DNA of 64,000 bases from Cytospora piceicola. Its lineage: Eukaryota; Ascomycota; Sordariomycetes; Diaporthales; Cytosporaceae. Under the pieces are notes generated by a model. It did not search any database. It saw only the letters and a program-made list of their open reading frames with translations, and was not told the origin of the DNA. The stretch covers positions 620,001 through 684,000 of the forward strand of contig JALQBC010000013.1 in assembly GCA_023375675.1 (NCBI GenBank). Direction: 5' to 3'. This document shows, piece by piece, positions 50,694 through 63,129 of the stretch (position 1 is the first letter of the stretch; the number at the start of each line of letters is the position of its first letter). The position numbers and the translations under genes were made by a program.

Positions 50694-53600
50694 GTGGAGA
50701 GAGTTGCTGGACTCTGGGGGTTGTGACGAAACCGGAACTCAATCGACCCCTTTGACCCGGCCACAACGGCGTTGGCCGGACAGCGAGCCAACAGGAAGAA
50801 AAAAAATCATCAACCCCGTCGAGCACCGTTTACCGCCTTATCCGCTGATGGGAAGGACATAAGAGGAGGAAAGTTTTGGACGAAAATAGATCTTTCTCAG
50901 CGGTGAGGTGGAAACGGTAAGGCTGCCGGCCCTGCGGCTCTGCTTCTGGGTTCAGCCCGACGACCCACGGCAGCGTTGAACGGGCAACCGGGCGGGACCC
51001 CTCGGGTGCCAAAATGACGCGACATTACCAGGGACGTAGTACTCCGTGCTGATGTCCCTTGTTTTGTGTGTGTTTTTCTGATACCCGGGGAGCCGCTCGC
51101 TTGATATCAGGGCTGCCTGCTAGGAACGGGGTTATCCCGGCATGGAGTGGGCAAGGGAAACTTCATTGCCGATACATAGCCTGGGGGCTGGGGCCAGATA
51201 GAAAGTTAGAGACGCGCAAGAAAATAACGATGATATCACCAGGGTACGAGAGAGCCGATCGTTGCCGTTCAAAGAACTGTGAGGTTTCCTTGGCCATTGA
51301 CGTGTGGCGACGCCAATAACAACAACAGTATGATCTGTCCTAGATTTCGTGAAACCCCGGTGTACTACTACTGCTACTACTGCAGCAGTGAGGTAGCGCA
51401 GACAGCCAGGCAGGCAGGCAACCAGGCAGAACTGGCAAGATAGATCATCTAGGTACACTATGCCCTGCAGATCTGGAGAGGCCATCTCCGGAATACCCTG
51501 ATAGGACATTCCCCGTAGAGGTTGTATACGTACACTAGCGCTCGCCAGGCTGTCAGGCTGCCGAGCTCCACCATGGAGGCCAGGGGTCGAAGACATAGAT
51601 ACTATACATGTGTTTGTATGTAAATGTATGTATGTATGTGTGTATGTATGCATATATATGCCATATCTTTACAGATCTGTATGTGAAGCCGCTTCTGCCC
51701 TATCACAGCCCCGGGGTAGCATGTATGTATGTACGTATGTATTGACGTTGCAAGGGCCGGCGGCTGCGAATGGGGATCCATCACGACTAATTACACTTCC
51801 GTCTAGCTGCAGTTATGAGAAGTGACTATACTGCGGTTTACTGTACATAGTATGGTGCCTTATGGCACCTCAGAGCGGCTGGCCGCCCGGCCTCTTAAGA
51901 ATTGGTCTCGCCATGTACCGTGTACTTTCTTCCATCACCCCCCCCCCCGGTTCGGCCTGTGTAAAAAATGCTATTTTGATGCAGATGCATGGTGCAGAGT
52001 AGATGCTGCTGCTGTGTGGCTTGCCCTCAATGAGGCCAGTAGCAACCGAGTCCGGGGAAGTCGACCCTGTGGCACATGTATGTATGTAGCAGAAGGGGGC
52101 CGTGGGGTTGTGGATCGCCCGCGGTGTTAGCTGGAACACAAGAAAGAAACCGGGGGGGGGGGGGTTTACCTGTATACACGGTGCAAGTTGGACGATGAGG
52201 TTGTGCCCATGTGCACGGGGGTGGTCGGTACGTAGACAGAGTACCTAGGTATGCAGATAGGCAACGGGTCGCTATGTCAGGTGTACGGAATCCGTATAAG
52301 CAGTGCCTGCCCGCCCAGACAGCGAGTGGGATTGATCAATCGCCCCCGGTCCGGAGAAACAAACCACTCGGTACTCGTCAATGGGGAAAACAGGGTACCC
52401 AGGTTGTGCGGGTGGGTGGGTGAGTGAGTGGGAGCACAGAACCACGGTAGAATTGCTGATCAATGAAGTGCGAACACATCTGATGATGGGTGCGGCTGCT
52501 TTCGAGGGCGTAGGTCTTGCCCGTCCGTCCATACACGTCCGGGAGGGCGCGCGCACGTGAGGATCCGAGCAGTTAGGGAGATGCACTAGACGGTTGAGAT
52601 GAGGACCCTTATCCTTCCGGAGCCCTCTAGCCTGTATGGAACTGCCTAGGTATGTATACGAACGTCCCGGAGATGGTCCATAAGGAGGAGGCGGAGTCTA
52701 GCACAATCCAGGCACACATACTGTGTACAGCCCAACAAATGACCCGAAGTCTTGGCGGATGCTCGGTGTCGTGGGTGTGAGCCTCATTACGAGGAGAGAT
52801 AGCATGCCCGTGTTTGGACTCCTCCTGACCTAGCCACGTATTGCCCTACCAAGGAGTCCCTCACCTTAGTGTTTGGCCAGAATGGGCATGGCCGACGTTG
52901 TGTCGACGGTTGCGCTGGCGTTGTTGGTGGAAACTGAACGCACGTGCCACATCGACAACAGAAGGTTGATTGTTGGCCCGTGCACCTGGAGTCTGTTATC
53001 CAGGGACGTGGCCCAGCACGCACGCCCAGCTCCGTGATTAATGTGATTAACAGATGGCTGGCAAGATAGGCGGGGATGTTGTTAAGGCAAGCAGAGGTCG
53101 CCCGCCTCTCCCCCACCGCTCCATCTCAAGGTTCGTTCGTGTGGACCAGCTGCCGGCCGACTGCAACAGACCAGTGATGCAGGCAGGTGACCACCAGGAA
53201 CGGTACAGGAAAACAACCAAGACGTTGAGACATTGAAAGACGCGCGCATCATGCAGGACGCCAGGGGCAGCTCAATTTTCCTGCCGGCTGGCTTGCTAGC
53301 TGGTGAATGACAGGTGGAGTGAGATGTGCGGCAGAGACAGTTGTCTCAGCGAAGAAAAGAAGAAAAAAGGCAGAAAGAAGGGAAACAGAACGACCTTCAT
53401 GATTAAGCGCCAGTGGGCTGTAGTGTAAGAGCAAGGGGGCCCGTTATTGCGACGTAAGGCCAGGGTACTCGTCAGCTGGGTTGAGTTTAAGAGGAGCAAG
53501 GCAGTGAGGTTGCAATGACGAAAGGTGCAAAGAGGATAACGATGGGCAGGACGGTCGAATTGGCTCATGAAATTCGACATTGATTCGCCCGCGTGACGTC

Positions 53601-56600
53601 CATTCTCCATCTCTCTCTATCTTGGTGCGTCGCGAGCTGATGGCAGACTGATATCACGGGGGGGGGGGGGTCGGCTCTATTGGAGAGCTGTTGCTCCTAG
53701 CTCGCAGTAGGTCACTGCTGGTGGCAACCCGGAGGGGGAGGGAGATAGCCTGCAGATAGCCTTTGTGCCGGCGTGGTCATCGATGTCATTGCCCCCAAAA
53801 CGACAGAGGCCGTTGAAGCTTGGCAGAGCTAGGAAGGTGTGAAGCGAGTGATGGACACAGGCATAGGGAATTGCCGCGAGCGAATCCGTATGGCTGTGTC
53901 TGTACCATGTAGTTGTAGGGATCTGCAATCGTGGTACCGCGTGCTGTATGTGTTGTTGTATTGTACTACAGCCCGCTTCCCAGATATCGAAAGTCAGTAC
54001 GGATCCATACACCAGCGAGCGATTCACGACCAGGCACACGATAGCTCTGGCTGGCAGGCTGGCAGGCCGGTGAGGCCAGAGAGAGACTGTGAGATTGTGT
54101 ATGATCGACCCGGTCAATGGCCCAATCTGACCAATCTTAATAGCCGAAAGTGACCAGACCCGACAAAACGCATTGTACGGAGCCGCCGCATTTTCGTGGC
54201 GACCCTTTGTATTCACTGTGATAACATTTGCGGTGTGGTCTGTACATATGTACGTGCTTCCCTGCGTGCGCGACTCTTAGTCTGCCACGCATAACATAAG
54301 TAACCGGTGCGCCCGACGTTAAGAGACTGGGGTCAGTGGCACGGACTGGATAAGTCAAGCAACAACAGTTTGCGATCTTGCCAGCAACACCGCGGGCCCC
54401 TGCAGAGATTAGATAAATACTTGAGTACCTAGGTAGTGTAAGAGACCAGAAGCGGCTGATGAAGGATGGAAGGGTTTGGTATCAGTGGTGCCAAATGAAG
54501 ACGCGGCATCTCTGACTTTCCCGGGGTTCTTTGTTGATGGGAATTCGAAAGCTCGATGCCATGCGCAACAAGGGACTTGGACGTTATGTTAGGTTATGTC
54601 GTAGGACGAGGTTGCATTGCAAGACAGAAGGGGAAAGCCTCCGCTATCGCTGCCTCGGCGCGTTCTGGACGTTCAGGGTCCAGGTGGTTCTCAGTCACAC
54701 GATGCCATGTGGAACTCTCGGCCCAGTGCCGTGGCGAGCAATGGCGAGGCACCGGTTTGATGAGGACCGACACGTTTGGGCTCCTTGCCGGAAAGTACGG
54801 AAATGTACCTGTACAATAACGGAAATGGCAAAGTTGTTTGAAGGCTGGGCCTTCAGGTCAGGAACGCGTTGCAATACGTTCACTCAAGGGACTTGAGGAC
54901 TGAGATGCTGGTGACACTTACTGTTACAGTGGCTGCAGTTTATATGTATACTACCAGACGCTCCCGCATCTGGGTGGATGGGATGACTGCGCTGGTGGAG
55001 CACCTCCAAGGTTCCCACCCCGTGAATCCCGTTTTGGAGTGCTGTTATCAGTGGAGAAGTTGACTTCCAGGGCTTATCTGGCTGCGGTTGGTGGGTCTCC
55101 AACAACTGTAGGCTCCCGACTTTATGCCAGCTGCTGCTGTACTTATCAGTACACAGTACTGGCCAGGCCATCTCCAACTCCAATCATGTTGCTGCTGCCA
55201 CCCATAGGTACCCACGTACTCATTAGATACAGGCATCGAACTTGGTAGGTGGGAGTAAGAGACCGTGCAATGTGTATCAGGTTAGCGCCCGCTGTACAGC
55301 TAATGGACCGAGGACGATTGAATGCAGCGGGTTGTATTTCCCTTATCTGCATCATCCAGGCCTGCACGCCTCGCACTTAAGTATTAAGCGATTAAGCGGA
55401 ACCTGGAGTTTGAGACATGGGAGGGTCGGCATGGGGGACCCATCGTTGATTCTGGAAAGGCGCAGGCGCAGGCGCAGGTGGATGGGTGTACCTAGGTACT
55501 CGAGTACGTACTTGGTACCCAGGTACCTTTCTCCATCACATCCGCGGATCACGAGCTCCAAGTCACACCCTCACTTTTGACTTTTGTGCCTGGGTCGCCT
55601 CTACACTACACAGTAATGTGTACTTACCCGTCAGCAGTCTGCGTTAATAGCCTCCGTTCGCTGTCATCCAGACACTTTCGCCGCTGAGCTACCCGGACAC
55701 CTAGGCATTTCGTGGCAGCTGCCAGTGGCAGTCGACGCCTTTCTTGACTCTATTTGCGCCATACAGTTCAAAGTGACCTGCTTGGCACGCCTTGCACTGC
55801 CCGCCCGAGCGCCATCTTAGACACAGTTGACGCTACCAACCGAGGGCTCTAGCATCTACCTACCCCAAGTAGGTGCTGTGTAGTAGGCATCCAGGGCATC
55901 GTAGCAGCCGTACATAGTAGTTTACCAAAGGCACCATGGGCACCTGAGGCGCCTCTAAGATTCGCCATACCGTATTGTTTGTATGAGTATCTAATGGATC
56001 GAGTCACTCACTCTCACTCCCCAACCTAAACAATCGAACCCATCCTCCCACCCCGGCTCTTCCAACTCTCCTGTATGACTCTAACCTGCGAGTCTTCCCC
56101 ATCTCACTTCTTCTCCCTCATTCTGCTTCCTCCCTGTCATCATTATTATTATCAGCAACAAACCATCATCCTTCCTGCGACTGCATTGACTCTTGCAATT
56201 ACTTCTCCCGCCAAGTCGCCAAAGCAAACCGTCTTGTTGACCAGTCAGCCCAGATCGAGATTCCGGGATCTCTACTGCGGTACAGAAGCCAAGTCTGTAG
56301 TCCACCTGCAGGTATGTACTCTGACAGGTACCATGGTACCGATCTGCGCCGTCCGTATGCCGGTGTTGGAGCCTCTTGACGCCAGGACAATTTAGTACCC
56401 GTGAACGCTTCCTGTGTCAAAGTACATGCTACTACGCCAGGCTAACTGGTGCCCCCCCCCCCCTTTTCTATAGCATAGAGTCAGCGACACACCTATTGCA
56501 GAATCTCTACGTTCTGCTTCTTGCTTCTTCGACTTGTTCTCCAAATTTTGTTTCTTCTCACAACTTCCTTACTTCGCTTCGCCTCGCCTCATCGTAGCCA

Positions 56601-57169
56601 GACGACCTTATCCAAGCAGGCTCTCAGAGATAACGGATCCCGCTGCCCTGTCCAAGGTCCCCTGTCTGTTTACCTGGGTTGTCCCCGGTTTTTATTTGCA
56701 GGGGACTTCAAACAAGGTACGCACGTTCCACCCTGCAACCTGCCCACTCAAGCACGCACTCCATTCTCCATTCTCCAGTCTCCATTCTCCAGTCTCCAGT
56801 CTCCAGTCTCCGAGGCTGGCGAGGTCACTCACCTCCCCAGCTCGACTGTCTGGACCATTGCGTCGAATCGGATGCTTGCCTGCCAGTCATTGCCCATCAA
56901 CCTCGTACCAGCATATTCAAACACTCTCCTTTCTCTTCTCTTTCTCTTCTTCTTCTTTTATTTTCCCTTTTCTATCTTCTCTCCGGCTAACGTCTGCCTC
57001 GAGCAGCCCTCTAGAGACCAACAACCCATTTATACCACACCTTGACTACATCCACCCTGCATGTGTACATGACGCCCACCACATCCGTCCTCGAGTCCCT
57101 ATCCCTCTAGGCCCACGGGCTACTTCAACACGGCTGTCTCCCTGTCCATCGTCAAATCTACGGGTAGAG
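50694..57169. other. gene-poor region before atg1
   Basis: About 6.5 kb with no supported gene. It holds a TGTA/TATG microsatellite (about 51605-51660), G13 runs (52152-52164, 53658-53670), TACCTAGGTA at 52242, 54426 and 55489, and a C13 run (56452-56464). The last kilobase is pyrimidine-rich with a CTCCAGT/CTCCATT repeat (56761-56811) and is presumably the atg1 promoter and leader. A tRNA A-box-like sequence near 55680-55700 (minus) has no B box. Minus frames at 51132-51653 and 53677-54216 are microsatellite-derived or featureless. Confidence 0.55.
56761..56811. repeat. CTCCAGT/CTCCATT pyrimidine repeat
   Basis: About seven head-to-tail copies of a CTCC(A)(G/T)T-type 7-base unit in the presumed 5' leader or promoter of atg1. 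The units are imperfect, and no meaningful coding is seen. Confidence 0.7.
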
Positions 57170-60100
57170 ATGGCTTCACAACCAACCGCCTCGGGGCGAC
57201 CCCGTACGGCAGGCGACGGCATGTCCCAGTGGACTGTTGGCTCCAAGATCGGGAAGGGTAGTTTCGCCTCCGTTTACGTAGGCAACCACAAGGTCAGCGC
57301 TCTGCTCCCTCTCTCTGTATCCGGTCTATGTATATGTCGCCCAGTCACAAAGACACAGGATTCCTTGGTTCCATGGAAGTTGCCGTCCGAGGCCCTCTGC
57401 AACAAACATGCTTCACCATGACGTGCTGTGGTTGCTAGATGAGTCAAACTGACCTCTTGTCTGTTCCCTATAGAGCTCCGGTGCCGCGGTCGCTATCAAG
57501 TCTGTTGAGCTTGGGAAGCTCAAGGGAAAAGTAAAGGACAACCTATATTCCGAAATCAAGATCCTCGAGAAACTCCGTCACCCTCACATCGTTGCCCTCC
57601 ACCAGTGCGTCGAGACGCCGACCCACATCAACCTCATGATGGAATACTGCCAACTTGGAGACTTGTCGCTTTTCATCAAGAAGAGGGATGGGCTCCTGAC
57701 ACATCCCGCCACCCACGATATGGCACGAAAATACCCCAACACACCCAACGCTGGCCTGAACGAGGTCGTCATTCGACACTTCCTGAAACAGCTTACGAGT
57801 GCGCTGGAGTTCTTGCGGAAGCTGAATCTGGTACATCGCGACGTCAAGCCTCAAAACCTACTACTGCTACCTTCCGTCGACTACCGAGCCAGCAGCAACG
57901 AGGTTCCACAGATTCTGAGCGCTAGCCACGACAGCCTCATACCGGCCGCTGGATTGCGATCATTGCCCATGTTGAAGCTGGCTGACTTCGGCTTTGCACG
58001 CGTGTTACCCTCCACCTCGCTCGCTGAGACGCTCTGCGGTTCACCTCTTTATATGGCCCCTGAAATCCTGCGTTATGAACGTTACGATGCCAAGGCCGAT
58101 TTGTGGTCCGTCGGGACGGTTCTGTACGAGATGGCAGCGGGCCGGCCCCCTTTCCGCGCAAGCAACCACGTCGAGCTGCTACGCAAGATAGAGGCCTCGA
58201 ACGACGCGATCAAGTTCCCAAGGGAGAGTAACATCTCACCTGAGATGAAGTCACTCATTCGGGCGCTACTCAAGAGGAATCCTGTTGAGCGTATAAGCTT
58301 CGAGAATTTCTTCTCACATGACGTCGTACTAAATGAGATACCAGGACTGGTAGAGGATGACATACCCATACCAGTTAGGCCAAACGAGATCAGGCTTGCC
58401 CTCAAGACTGATGAGACTAATCCACCTTCCCGGCGATCATCAGTACGGCGCTATGGCACTGACCAAGATCAAGTAGGGGGTGGCAGAGTCTCACCTCCGG
58501 TAGAAAAGCCATACAAACCTTCACCGCTTGGCACACCTACGGAGACCGAAAAACAATTTGGACAGGCTTCTCCTCGCCTCAGTTACTCTCCTCGGCAGGA
58601 AATGGCCGAGGGCCTTGGTATACGACGGCCATCGCCTGTTCCGTCAACTTCTGCCCCAACGAGACCTGCAATGTACGAAGCTCGTCGCCGTGCGTTGTCG
58701 AACGCGTCGGCAAATAAAGTTGTCCGGGACGGCCCACCTGCTGGGGGCTTGACAGAAATGGCACGTACTCGATCGAGGAAACCTGGCTTGGAGGACCAAG
58801 AGAAAGCCCAGCAAGAAATCGCGTTTGAACGTGATTATGTGCTTGTGGACAAGAATCAGGTCGCGGTCAATGCCCTCGCCGATGAATTAGCGGCCAATGG
58901 GCGGATGACTTTGCAGGGACAAGGGCAATCACCCAAATCAGGCAAAATGGTGCGACGAACTACGACCCAGGGCGCTCCAGATTCGATAACGGGTGCTGTG
59001 GCACCATCGCCTTCCCGGGCCATGCAGATCGCTTCCGGCAGACAGCGGCCGAATGCCCATGAGCGCCAGTCTTCCCTGAGTGCAAGTCCGGGCTCCACCG
59101 CTTCGTTCATCTCCAAGGCCATCCAGGATGCGAGTCTACGTCTTTTGGGTATCAAGTACCCACCAGGTCTTGGCAAAGGTGCTTCTCCGCCTCAATGGTA
59201 CAGCCCCTTCCCCACCTATCCCGCGCCATCACCCCCGGTAGGCTTGATTAGCGATGGGAAGCAATGTACCCCTTTCGACGAGGATGCTCGTGTCGCTCAA
59301 TGTATCGAGGATTGCGCCACGCGAAGCGATGTTGTCTACGGCTTTGCCGAGGTCAAATACAAGCAGCTGGTGCCTCTCGCGCCATCCATGGACCATGGTC
59401 TCGGCGGTCTGCAAGCGGTCCGATCTCCAGAGGAGGATGAGGACGGGCTCACCATCGATGCAGTTGTTGCGCTTTCAGAGGAGGCTCTGGTGCTGTACGT
59501 CAAGGCTCTGTCACTTCTCGCCAAGTCGATGGACATCGCCAGCCTGTGGTGGTCAAGGAAGACACGAGCGGAGTCATCCGGCGGGCATTCACCCGCTCGG
59601 GATGCAGGCAACACTCAGGCCATCGTTACCAGGATCAACTCCGCTGTTCAGTGGGTGCGGTCGAGGTTCAACGAGGTACTGGAGAAAGCGGAGGTTGTGC
59701 GATTGAAGCTCATTGACGCACAGAAGACTCTTCCAGAAGACCACCCGAGTCACCCAAGCAACCATACCTTGGAGGCCGGATCCGCGAGTGGTTCCAGTGT
59801 CGACGGCGTTGTTATAACACCCGGCATCAGTGCCGAAAAACTCATGTACGACCGCGCCGTGGAAATGAGCCGCAAAGCAGCGATTGATGAGATTTCCAAC
59901 GAGGATCTCCCAGGATGCGAGATATCGTACGTCACAGCAGTTCGTATGCTGGAGGCAGTCTTGGACAACGACGAAGACCTTCCTAAGAGACGGATCTCCG
60001 GGTCCTCCAGAGACGAACGTGCCACACCGAAAGAGGACGTTGCCTCGGACATCAACACGGATGACCAACAATCCGTCCAAAAGTGTGAGTAATACCTTTG

Positions 60101-60283
60101 GCGAGGTCTTGAGCTGTTGTGCTAACATGGGTGGCAGTGATCACGATGATTACAGGCCGGCTTGCCGTGGTGCGGAAGAAGATGCGGATGATTGCAAGTG
60201 CCCAGCAACAGCAGCAAACAACTTTTGGCCGGCGTCGCAGTGGTGATGGGACACCTAGAAGCCTGCCTTCCCACGCCTCATGA
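57170..60283 (+). CDS. atg1: Atg1/ULK autophagy serine/threonine kinase
   Basis: Kinase at the head of the autophagy initiation complex (with Atg13 and Atg17), acting at the pre-autophagosomal structure. Exons are 57170-57292, 57474-60084 and 60138-60283 (959 aa). The last 53-nt intron (GTGAGT..CTAAC..GGCAG) restores the conserved C-terminus [20 protein letters not shown]. Kinase features: glycine loop [12 protein letters not shown] (~27-38), catalytic Lys50 ([14 protein letters not shown]), HRDVKPQN (~162), DFGFARVL (~212) and [21 protein letters not shown] Pro/Ser-rich linker holds a candidate Atg8-interacting motif DYVLV (Tyr496 to Val499). The C-terminal helical EAT/MIT-like domain (after ~585), which in the family binds Atg13, is intact ([31 protein letters not shown]). 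The start is the first ATG giving the standard N-terminus before [10 protein letters not shown]. Confidence 0.95.
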
Positions 60284-61203
60284 GGCAAGTGCGAGATTTT
60301 TACGATTGACGAGATTGCATTCACACACGTACGGCAAATTACGTCGGCGCTCACCTGCTTGGTACGGGATATTGGCCCCGAAGTGGCTAGACCCTGCCCA
60401 CAGGACTTCATTTGCTTTAGCCACGCTGGCTATGTCACGAAGGCAGCCCATTCCGGTCACATACTGCTCTTCGTTTATATGTTTGATTGTAATCAATTTT
60501 TCGGGGGGGGAGAGGGTATCTCTTTTGTCAACAAAGCAATTGGACCTGGGTTGTCCACGGCGTAACATATGGTTGGATGGACCCTGGGTTTTTGGAACGG
60601 GAGAGAATTGTTTCTCTCAATCCCTTATTTGCTTTCGAGGACGTTGTTTCACTTAGGGGAAGTTCCTTGACATTGGGCAGTGGCATGAGGTCACATTGCA
60701 TGGTTTTATTCTTCTTGCGTATGAGGGCGGTTTCTGGGGATCAGGGACACATGGGGACCCGGTTATGGCCGAATAGGATCTTGCCAATGAACAGACATCA
60801 GACTGATCGGGTTTCAGCAAGCGATGAAGGGAACAAGGCATGTTTCCTATGGTCGGCTTGCTTTTGCTTTTGCTTTCGTCTTGTATTCTTTGCCTAGGCG
60901 TATAAATTAGACTGTTCATCTTGGGGCACCACACACGTGGCCGGCGTAATGCAAGGTTCTTCTCACGCCACAATTGCGAAGCATGACAGTCTGATGAGCG
61001 GGGGGGGGGGGCAAACTCGGGAGGGCTCGAGGTAGGAATCACCCAGCACATTGTCACTGGGGACAATTGTCATACGTGAATAATAGTATGAAAGTTCGAA
61101 GGCTCGCGGCTGACTTGCAAAGCGACAAGGCCCGGTTGAACATATATATGGTCTGAAATCTTTCTCAACGCTCCCTCAATTCAAAATCCTACACCTCCAT
61201 TAT
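60284..61203. other. intergenic region between convergent genes
   Basis: About 0.9 kb holding the 3' ends of atg1 (+) and the isocitrate lyase-family gene (-). It has a G-run of 11 (61001-61011). No gene or RNA was recognised. Confidence 0.55.
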
Positions 61204-62193
61204 CTATACTCCCTTCGAGAAAGACGTCCCACCCATGGCCTGATCGAACTCGGAGTATTTTGTCAGGCCACACACCTCGAAACACTCCCTCACACCACCC
61301 ATGATCTGGCCCTGCTCGTTCCTCCTCTCCTTGTTCATGCCGAACTCCTTCAGCTCCTTGGCCGCCTCACGGTACGCCAGCAGCGCAGCCGTCATGGCGA
61401 AGATGGGCCAGATGACAATCTTGTAGCCCATCTCCTTGGCCTCGTCCCGGTCCACCAGGGGCGTGAGGCCACCGACCACCATGTTCAGGAAGCAGGGCGT
61501 GGGGTGCATCTCCTTGACGCAGTCGCGCATCTGCTGCTTGCTCGTCATGCCCTCGAGGAAGACGACCTCCGCGCCGGCGGCGACGGCGGCCCTGAGGCGG
61601 GCGATGGCCTCGTCGAAGCCGAGGCCCTGGAGGGCGTCGGTGCGGGCGATGATGACGATGTCGTCGTCGGCGGCGGCGCGGGCGGCGACGGCGGCGCGGA
61701 TGCGGGCGGCGTACGTCTCGGTGTCGACGAGCTCCTTGGCGGCGAGGTGGCCGCAGCGCTTGGTGGTGACCTGGTCCTCGATGTGGAGGGCGGCGACGCC
61801 GGCGCGGATGTACTTGTCCACGGTGCGGGCGACCATGAGGGGCCCGCCGAAGCCCGTGTCGGCGTCGGCGATGACGGGCACCGAGCGGTCCAGCCCGGCG
61901 ATCATGCCCGCGTTGCGCGCCATGTCGTCGACCGTGGTCAGGCCCAGGTCGGGCATGCCCAGGACGGAGGCGGCTGTACCTGCGCCGGTCTGGTGTGTGT
62001 GTTAGTTTGTGTTTTTTTGGTGGGTTGGTAGGATTAGAGGGAGGGAGGGAGGGGGGCTCACCATGTACAGGTTCTTGAAACCCTCGTCCAGACACACGCG
62101 GGCGGACAGACCGTCCTGGACACCGGGGCAGACGAGGATGCTGTCCTGCTCCGCGAGCTGGGCTCGGAGCGTAGCTGCTGCCTTGTTGACCAT
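61204..62193 (-). CDS. isocitrate lyase/PEP mutase superfamily enzyme
   Basis: TIM-barrel C-C or P-C bond lyase of the ICL/PEPM superfamily, in the small (about 300 aa) 2-methylisocitrate lyase-like or carboxyphosphonoenolpyruvate mutase-like group. Exons on the minus strand are 62193-62062 and 61989-61204 (305 aa); the 72-nt intron is GTGAGC..CTAAC..CACCAG, phase 0. Motifs: PGVQDGLSARV near the N-terminus, metal-binding DADTGFGG (Asp86, Asp88), HIEDQ (~113-117), the active-site loop KRCGH (~121-125, Cys123) as in lyases rather than mutases, IIARTDAL and VVFLEGMTS. Cys in the loop argues for a lyase-type reaction on a 2-substituted malate or isocitrate-like acid, but related fungal enzymes include oxaloacetate hydrolases and dimethylmalate lyases, so the substrate is open. 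No peroxisomal SKL end is present (ends SFSKGV). Confidence 0.85.
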
Positions 62194-63129
62194 TTTGGGG
62201 TATTTGGGTATAAGTTGGGTAGATTAGAAGAGTATTAGGTACGATGTACGAGGTATGAGGTATGAGGTATAGGGGTATCACAGGAAGAAGTGTCAATATA
62301 GTGGTCGTCTGTATTCAGCTACATAGTCTACAATATATATATATATATATACTTACTTACGTAGCTATGCACTCAGGCGAAAGAGCTTCCGGTCTTCGGA
62401 CCCAAACGAGGTTCGATTCAGTTTTCAATGTTGATTACCAAAAATCGTCGAACGAGGGCTCCGCTTCATGAATTCCGAGACTACCGAGACAGCTCCATGG
62501 GACAGTGAACCCTTAACGCACTGACAGGTACAAGGGGAGAAAAGGCTTTTGTGATGCCGTCACCAGGCGGAAATAATTTTGCGGTAAGGAGGCGCTGTAG
62601 CTGCCGACTCGGCACCGCTAGCGGCATTAATGACTGACGCTGGGGTGGCAGGGTGGGTCCCCCACGTGGGACTTCAGTGGAGGGTTTCAGGGGGGCTTCA
62701 GGGGGGGCTTCAGGGTTCGATGACAATGTTCCGATGCACGCCGGCAACTCCCACCATCAGGGGTTTGTCGGCTTGTCGGTCTGTCAGATTTTCAGGGGTT
62801 CCAAGGTTGTTTTTGGTGGCAGTGCCAATTACCAGTCAATCAGTCTACCAGTCTACCAATCTACCAGTCCATTAGTCTATCAGTCTACCAGTCCATTAGT
62901 CTACCAGTCTACCAGTCTATAGTTGAGCTGTTCCGGAACGGCTCGGGTGCAACTTACTCACCAGGCCATGTACTGATGGCTAATCAGGGTTGTCGCCTCA
63001 AATTCTGAAGTATATACAGATGTTATATATAGAGAAGATCCGTTTAAATAGGACAACTCCCTAACATAGGTTGATGTATCTGAACAGTTGAAAACAACCT
63101 TACGCCAGATGCTTCGACGCCACGCTTAC
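62194..63129. other. intergenic region with simple repeats
   Basis: Presumed promoter of the isocitrate lyase-family gene at the left. It then holds an (AT)9 run (62333-62350), a GGGGCTTCA repeat (about 62689-62712) and a CAGTCTAC/CAGTCCATTAGTCTAC array (about 62835-62922). No gene was seen. Confidence 0.55.
62835..62922. repeat. degenerate CAGTCTAC tandem array
   Basis: About ten imperfect copies of an 8-base unit (CAGTCTAC, CAATCTAC, CAGTCCATTAGTCTAT variants) in a row, with no coding meaning. Confidence 0.75.

Noticed and set aside
51132..51653. 173-codon minus frame
   Set aside because: Starts in a TATG/TGTA microsatellite (HTYTHTYIH); the remainder is featureless.
53677..54216. 179-codon minus frame
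   Set aside because: No recognisable motif, mixed low-complexity composition, and no splice or promoter context.
55630..55705. tRNA-like sequence on the minus strand (TAGCTCAGCGG A-box)
   Set aside because: No B-box (GGTTCGANTCC) at the right distance and no pairing acceptor stem.
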